The notes under the pieces are model-generated. The model was not told the origin of the DNA and did not search any database. It was given only the letters and a program-made list of their open reading frames with translations. The position numbers were made by a program, and so were the translations under genes. Below, one piece after another: positions 25,610 through 29,364 of a stretch of DNA of 29,364 nucleotides. Source of the stretch: a virus; the IMG/VR virus record IMGVR_UViG_3300042691_049331, positions 1-29,364 of that record; one strand, written 5' to 3'. Position 1 is the stretch's first letter. Each line of letters opens with the position of its first letter.

Positions 25610-26143
25610 ATGATTTTAGGATTAGATATAAGCACTTCAATTACCGGCTATACGGTTTTAAGTGGACAAGCAATAATAAAATGTGATAAACTTGATCTTC
25701 GTAATAAAAAATATGTTGATTTTTTTGATAAAAGCGTGGCTGCAAAACAGCTTCTGCAAGATATAAAACAAAAATTTACGATAGATCAGATCTGGATAGA
25801 AGAAACACTTAATGTTATGAGTCGCGGGATGTCAAGCGCACATACAATAATGACGCTGAACCGCTTTAATGGTATAATATCATGGCAATGCTATGAAATC
25901 TTTAATATACGACCGCGTTATGTCAGCGCTAGGCAGGCACGAAAACTGGTTGGTGTCCAGATTCCAAAGGGAAGTGACGCAAAACAGTGCGTATTTAACT
26001 TCTTACTTGCCAACGAACCACAATTCAAGGTAGAATACTCCAAGTTCGGGAACCCTGTTCAAGGCACGTTTGATCGTGCCGACAGCTTGGTTATTGCGAA
26101 AGCGGGGCAGCTACTTTGTCAAAATCAAAACTTAGCATCGTAA
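25610..26143 (+). CDS. RuvC-like Holliday junction resolvase
   Basis: 177 residues, near the size of RuvC (about 173). The acidic set of the RuvC/RNase H fold is present: D6 in ILGLDISTS, E64/E65 in IWIEETLN, and D155/D158 in FDRADSLVIA, matching D7, E66, D138 and D141 of E. coli RuvC. The DRADS helix and the lysine just downstream fit. The enzyme would cut four-way junctions during phage recombination and before packaging. Spacing is 2 bases after the fibre gene, with no clear Shine-Dalgarno. Its 3' end overlaps the primase by 28 bases. The first 180 bases are AT-rich like the structural genes, while the rest is much richer in G+C. Confidence 0.85.
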   Translation: MILGLDISTSITGYTVLSGQAIIKCDKLDLRNKKYVDFFDKSVAAKQLLQDIKQKFTIDQIWIEETLNVMSRGMSSAHTIMTLNRFNGIISWQCYEIFNIRPRYVSARQARKLVGVQIPKGSDAKQCVFNFLLANEPQFKVEYSKFGNPVQGTFDRADSLVIAKAGQLLCQNQNLAS

Positions 26144-27051
26144 GAGAGATACTTGGGGAACCGCAACGCAGCGGTAACGAGTATCTTTTTTATTGTGTCT
26201 ACTGCAAACACCACAAGAAAAAACTATCCCTAAATCTTGATAAGAACAAGTACAAATGCTGGATTTGTGATGCTGCTGGCCCTATTCAGCGCCTTGTGCG
26301 TAAGCATGGCACATTTTTACAGCTTCAAGCGTGGCGTGAGCTTACAGGCCACGTAGAAATTGCAGATTTTGACACACTATTTACGCCACAACAACAAGAG
26401 GCTGTAGAAGAACAAGTTATTGCGCTTCCAGAAGAGTTTGTTTCGCTGTGTAATCGCAACACATCACTTACATCCGTGCAAGCTAAAAACTATCTTGTTA
26501 ATCGTGGAATAGAAAAAGAAGACATCCTGCGTTGGAAGATAGGTTTTTGCTCAACAGGTGATTATAGTGAGCGAATTATTGTGCCGTCTTTTAATCTTGA
26601 CGGCAAATGTAACTACTTTGTTGCCCGTACTTATGCTAAAAATTGGAAAAAATATATAAACCCCCCACAAAGCCGCGACATCATTTTTAATGAACTAATG
26701 GTTGATTGGGACGAAGATGTTGTGCTATGCGAAGGCGTGTTTGATGCACTAAAAATTCCAAATAGTGTGCCTATTCTTGGCTCTACACTGCGCGAAGATA
26801 GCAAGCTCTTCCAGCAAATTGTCAAAAATGACAGCGCTATCTATCTTGCACTTGATCCAGATGCAGAAAAAAAGATCGAACAGCTGATCGAAAGCCTACT
26901 TCGTTATGGGATTGAAATCTACAAAGTAGAAATAAAACCATTCAAAGATGTTGGTGAAATGACCAAAGAAGAATTTTTGAGAAGAAAAGCTAACGCGAAA
27001 CTAATTAAAAACACGGATAGTTTACTTTTACAAAAAATAATGAGTATTTAA
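26116..27051 (+). CDS. DNA primase, DnaG / T4 gp61 type
   Basis: 311 residues from a TTG start at 26116; the frame has a stop at 26071 and no ATG or GTG between, so TTG is the only early candidate (GGGG lies 9 bases upstream). A zinc ribbon of the CHC2 type uses C27, C30, C48 and C51 (YCVYC, KCWIC, with H32/H33 nearby). A Toprim core follows: LCEGVFDALK with E206 and D210, then LALDPDAEK with D247 and D249. No helicase domain is present. T4 gp61 is 342 residues. It would lay RNA primers for lagging-strand synthesis beside a separate phage helicase. It overlaps the resolvase gene by 28 bases in another frame. Confidence 0.87.
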   Translation: MSKSKLSIVREILGEPQRSGNEYLFYCVYCKHHKKKLSLNLDKNKYKCWICDAAGPIQRLVRKHGTFLQLQAWRELTGHVEIADFDTLFTPQQQEAVEEQVIALPEEFVSLCNRNTSLTSVQAKNYLVNRGIEKEDILRWKIGFCSTGDYSERIIVPSFNLDGKCNYFVARTYAKNWKKYINPPQSRDIIFNELMVDWDEDVVLCEGVFDALKIPNSVPILGSTLREDSKLFQQIVKNDSAIYLALDPDAEKKIEQLIESLLRYGIEIYKVEIKPFKDVGEMTKEEFLRRKANAKLIKNTDSLLLQKIMSI

Positions 27052-27052
27052 C

Positions 27053-27409
27053 ATGAAACTAAACAAAAAAATTTTAAAAGGTCTTATTATGGAATCGCTA
27101 GAAGAAATGCATGGCGGCGAACACACCGGCACAGCCTATGATGATGTGCGTGCTGGCATGGAAAGCGAACCACAACCAGAGGATTTTGCTACAGGCGACA
27201 TAGCAGGCTATTTCAAACAAGTTGGTCAAGAAATTCAAGATCGAATCAAAGCGTTTGAAGATGCCCCAAGATTTGAAATGCAACCCGCCATGACTCCAGA
27301 AGATGTAAAAGCGGCGCTAGATGAAATGGATCGCGTTCAAAAAGATTTAGAAGAAATTAAGAAAGTGTTGCAAGACCTTGAGAAACGCGACATGAGAGGC
27401 GAAGATTAG
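27053..27409 (+). CDS. Small acidic protein (118 aa), unrecognised
   Basis: 118 residues. The N-terminus is basic (MKLNKKILKGLIMESLEEM). The centre is acidic and probably flexible (GTAYDDVRAGMESEPQPEDF). The C-terminal half is helical, ending in a heptad-like DEMDRVQKDLEEIKKVLQDL. No known domain is recognised. It begins 1 base after the primase stop, so it belongs to the same transcript. A partner or adaptor of replication proteins, or a small virion protein placed here, are both possible; nothing in the sequence decides. Confidence 0.72.
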   Translation: MKLNKKILKGLIMESLEEMHGGEHTGTAYDDVRAGMESEPQPEDFATGDIAGYFKQVGQEIQDRIKAFEDAPRFEMQPAMTPEDVKAALDEMDRVQKDLEEIKKVLQDLEKRDMRGED

Positions 27410-27438
27410 TTGAAATCATAGCTTGCCTGTGTTACACT
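27410..27438 (+). promoter_or_regulatory. Sigma70-like extended -10 promoter
   Basis: TTGAAA (27410-27415, one mismatch to TTGACA) is separated by exactly 17 bases from TACACT (27433-27438), which has TGT directly before it (extended -10). It begins right after the stop of the small acidic gene and faces the SbcD-SbcC gene. Host RNA polymerase could use it. The predicted start falls within the hairpin that follows. Confidence 0.5.
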
Positions 27439-27470
27439 TAGCCCTGCAATCGCGGGGCTAAATTATTTTT
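27438..27470 (+). terminator. Hairpin with T-run before SbcD-SbcC gene
   Basis: TTAGCCCTGC (27438-27447) pairs with GCGGGGCTAA (27452-27461) around an AATC loop, with one T-G pair; ATTATTTTT follows. It looks like a rho-independent terminator for the upstream genes, with an imperfect T-run. Because it overlaps the start region of the promoter at 27410 it could instead be a 5' leader hairpin or attenuator. Confidence 0.6.
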
Positions 27471-27479
27471 GAGGTACGC

Positions 27480-29364
27480 ATGCCAAAGATCGCGCACATA
27501 AGTGACACACACATAAAAACGCTAAAGCAACACGATGAGTACAAGCAAGTTTTTGAACAAATTTATGCTAGGCTGCAAACAGAAAAAGTAGATTACATTG
27601 TTCACACGGGCGACATCGCGCACACTAAAACACAAATTAGCCCTGAATTTGTTGATGTTTGTGGACAATTTTTTACTAAATTAGCAGCAATCGCACCGCT
27701 ACACATTATTTTAGGAAATCACGATGGAAATCTTCGCAATAGTAATCGCCAAGATGCTATTTCGCCAATCGTCACAGCGCTAAACAATCCAAACATAACG
27801 CTTTACAAGAACAGCGGCGAGTATGTAATAAACGATAACTTAACTTTTAACGTTCTTAGCATTTTTGATAAAGAGGGCTGGGTGAAACCAAGCTCACAAG
27901 AGCGCATAAACATCGCACTTTATCATGGTTCTATCAACGGCGTTATGACAGACACCGGTTATGTTATTGAACATGGTGACGATGTTATCGACATCTTTGA
28001 TGGACACGATTATGCGCTACTTGGTGACATCCATCTTGCTAACCAGATCGTAGATCCCGATGGGCGGATGCGTTATGCGGGCAGCACAATCCAACAAAAC
28101 TTCGGTGAAACCAACGATAAAGGTTTTTTGATCTGGGACATCCGCAGTAAAGATGATTTTAGCGTTGAGCATGTTCGCATCCCTAACCCACGACCATTTA
28201 TCAGCATCGAACTAGGGCTTGATGGTGAGATCGGTGATGCCATTTGGGCACCAAAGGGTGCGCGCATCCGTCTTATCGCACGCAATAATTTATCTGTGGA
28301 TAAAGTCAAGAACGCTATTGACGCCGCAAAGACACGCTTCAAGCCAGAGAGTGTCACATTTGTCAATAAAGCCCTAGACACAAAAGAAAATCTACAGGAA
28401 GTTTCACGACTTTCGCAAACTCTTAATTTACGAGATCTTTCTATTCAAGAAGAACTTATCTCTAGCTACCTAAAAGATTATAAACCAGACAATGAAACAC
28501 TAGAAAAAATTTATGATATGAACCGGCGTTTCTCTTCGCAAGTAGAACAAGGCGAAGAAGTGGCGCGCAATGTTAATTGGAAGATTAAATCACTTGAATG
28601 GGACAATCTTTTTAACTATGGCGAAGGCAATAAATTAAACTTTGAAAAACTGAATGGGGTTGTTGGTATTTTTGGTAAAAACTACACCGGCAAATCGTCA
28701 GTAATTGATTCTTTGCTTTACACAGTATTCAACACTACATCTAAAAACAATCGCAAGAATCTAAACATCATCAATCAAAATTGCGACAAAGGTCGCGGCA
28801 AGATCCTATTTGATATAGACGGCGATGAATATGTTATTGAGCGCACAAGCGAAAAATATACAAAAAAAAGCAAAGGCGTTGAAACCGTAGAGGCCAAAAC
28901 AGATGTTGTATTCTCAGCGCAAGACGAAGAACTTCTTAATGGTTTGGACCGTAGTGATACTGATAAAGGTATCCGTAGATTTGTTGGCACAATTGATGAC
29001 TTCCTTTTAACTTCAATGTCAAGCCAACTAAATTCTCTTGCTTTTATTGGCGAAGGCTCAACACAACGCAAGGCAATACTTGCTAAATTTCTTGATCTAG
29101 ACATGTTTGAACTTAAATTTAAACTTGCTAAGAGTGAGGCGGCTGAAATAAAAGCCGTTCTAAAGAAGCTAGAAGGTACAGATTTTGATGCGCAAATTGC
29201 TGCTGCCAAAGCAGCTATCGCTACTAATGAAAAAAGTATTTCTGATGCCAAGAGTGAAACAGCGCTTTCGCAAGAAGAACTTAAAAAACTTCAGGAAGAA
29301 CTACTAGAAGTTTCCTCGTTCCTACGCAACATCAAAAAAGAACAAGGTAGCTTATCTGATGTTT
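27480..29364 (+). CDS. Fused SbcD-SbcC (Mre11-Rad50, T4 gp47-gp46) protein, 3' end outside window
   Basis: A frame of 628 codons, open to the window edge, begins at an ATG 5 bases after GAGGT. Residues 1-340 are a calcineurin-like nuclease of the SbcD/Mre11 type: D9-T-H11, G44-D45 with H48, G79-N80-H81-D82, H149 in LYHGS, and G182-D-I-H185 where the family usually has GHxH; then QQNFGE (205-210). Without a stop, residues from about 366 are the SbcC/Rad50 head: WKIKSLEWDNLFNYGEG, Walker A GKNYTGKS (399-406), and Q516 in MSSQLNSL as the Q-loop. From about 545 the helix rich in K, E and A is the start of the coiled coil. In T4 these are two genes, 47 and 46. The product would process DNA ends for recombination. 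I checked every codon across the join and found no stop or shift. Confidence 0.88.
   Translation, partial: MPKIAHISDTHIKTLKQHDEYKQVFEQIYARLQTEKVDYIVHTGDIAHTKTQISPEFVDVCGQFFTKLAAIAPLHIILGNHDGNLRNSNRQDAISPIVTALNNPNITLYKNSGEYVINDNLTFNVLSIFDKEGWVKPSSQERINIALYHGSINGVMTDTGYVIEHGDDVIDIFDGHDYALLGDIHLANQIVDPDGRMRYAGSTIQQNFGETNDKGFLIWDIRSKDDFSVEHVRIPNPRPFISIELGLDGEIGDAIWAPKGARIRLIARNNLSVDKVKNAIDAAKTRFKPESVTFVNKALDTKENLQEVSRLSQTLNLRDLSIQEELISSYLKDYKPDNETLEKIYDMNRRFSSQVEQGEEVARNVNWKIKSLEWDNLFNYGEGNKLNFEKLNGVVGIFGKNYTGKSSVIDSLLYTVFNTTSKNNRKNLNIINQNCDKGRGKILFDIDGDEYVIERTSEKYTKKSKGVETVEAKTDVVFSAQDEELLNGLDRSDTDKGIRRFVGTIDDFLLTSMSSQLNSLAFIGEGSTQRKAILAKFLDLDMFELKFKLAKSEAAEIKAVLKKLEGTDFDAQIAAAKAAIATNEKSISDAKSETALSQEELKKLQEELLEVSSFLRNIKKEQGSLSDV

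Noticed and set aside
28073-29251. Minus-strand frames at 28073-28381 and 28775-29251
   Set aside because: They lie wholly opposite the SbcD-SbcC gene, whose motifs are unambiguous in the plus frame.
1-29364. tRNA genes, CRISPR array, insertion sequence, integrase or attachment site
   Set aside because: No cloverleaf, direct-repeat/spacer array, transposase or integrase motif was seen; gaps are too short to hide most of these.

Overview
The window reads as part of the genome of a large, AT-rich, contractile-tailed bacteriophage (myovirus type). All genes I can support are on the + strand, packed with gaps of 0-80 bases. I see no tRNA, rRNA, transposon, integrase or CRISPR array. The clearest markers are T4-type baseplate wedge proteins (gp25-like, gp6/J-like) at the left, and at the right a phage recombination/replication set: a RuvC-like resolvase, a DnaG/gp61-type primase and an SbcD-SbcC (T4 gp47-gp46) nuclease. 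The host cannot be told from the sequence.

Left and centre (1-16717): the 3' part of an unrecognised gene, then gp25-like and gp6-like wedge genes, then six large virion-type genes. These six include a DNRLRE-like protein, a protein with two LamG-like folds, a 1551-residue protein, a protein with a short N-terminal motif shared with a later gene, and two more large proteins. Five junctions in this block use the same one-base stop/start overlap TAATG, which suggests translational coupling of proteins made in related amounts.

Middle right (16742-25607): a second virion block. It holds a protein with the LTDYGR / GDDEIDY motif, two diverged paralogues ending in a GLYD...LA domain, a 58-residue gene between those two, a virion protein with an added C-terminal HNLN domain, a protein built of exact 10-residue repeats, and two fibre-like proteins. 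The two fibre-like proteins share a C-terminal tip domain and flank two small helical proteins. Two strong hairpin-T terminators (18929-18961, 24384-24415) punctuate the block. A recurring ACTATTTATA-like box lies in front of four genes and is a candidate late promoter element.

Right end (25610-29364): RuvC-like resolvase, primase and a small acidic protein follow with almost no spacing. A sigma70-like extended -10 promoter and a hairpin then precede a single open reading frame that joins a complete SbcD/Mre11-like nuclease to the SbcC/Rad50 ATPase head. It runs off the window. Base composition rises sharply inside the ruvC-like gene (27% to 55% G+C in sampled 60-base lines), so the recombination module looks compositionally distinct from the structural module.

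The most interesting points are the SbcD-SbcC fusion, the perfect 10-residue repeat array, the terminator/promoter-box units, the serial TAATG junctions and the paired small proteins between two tip-sharing fibres.
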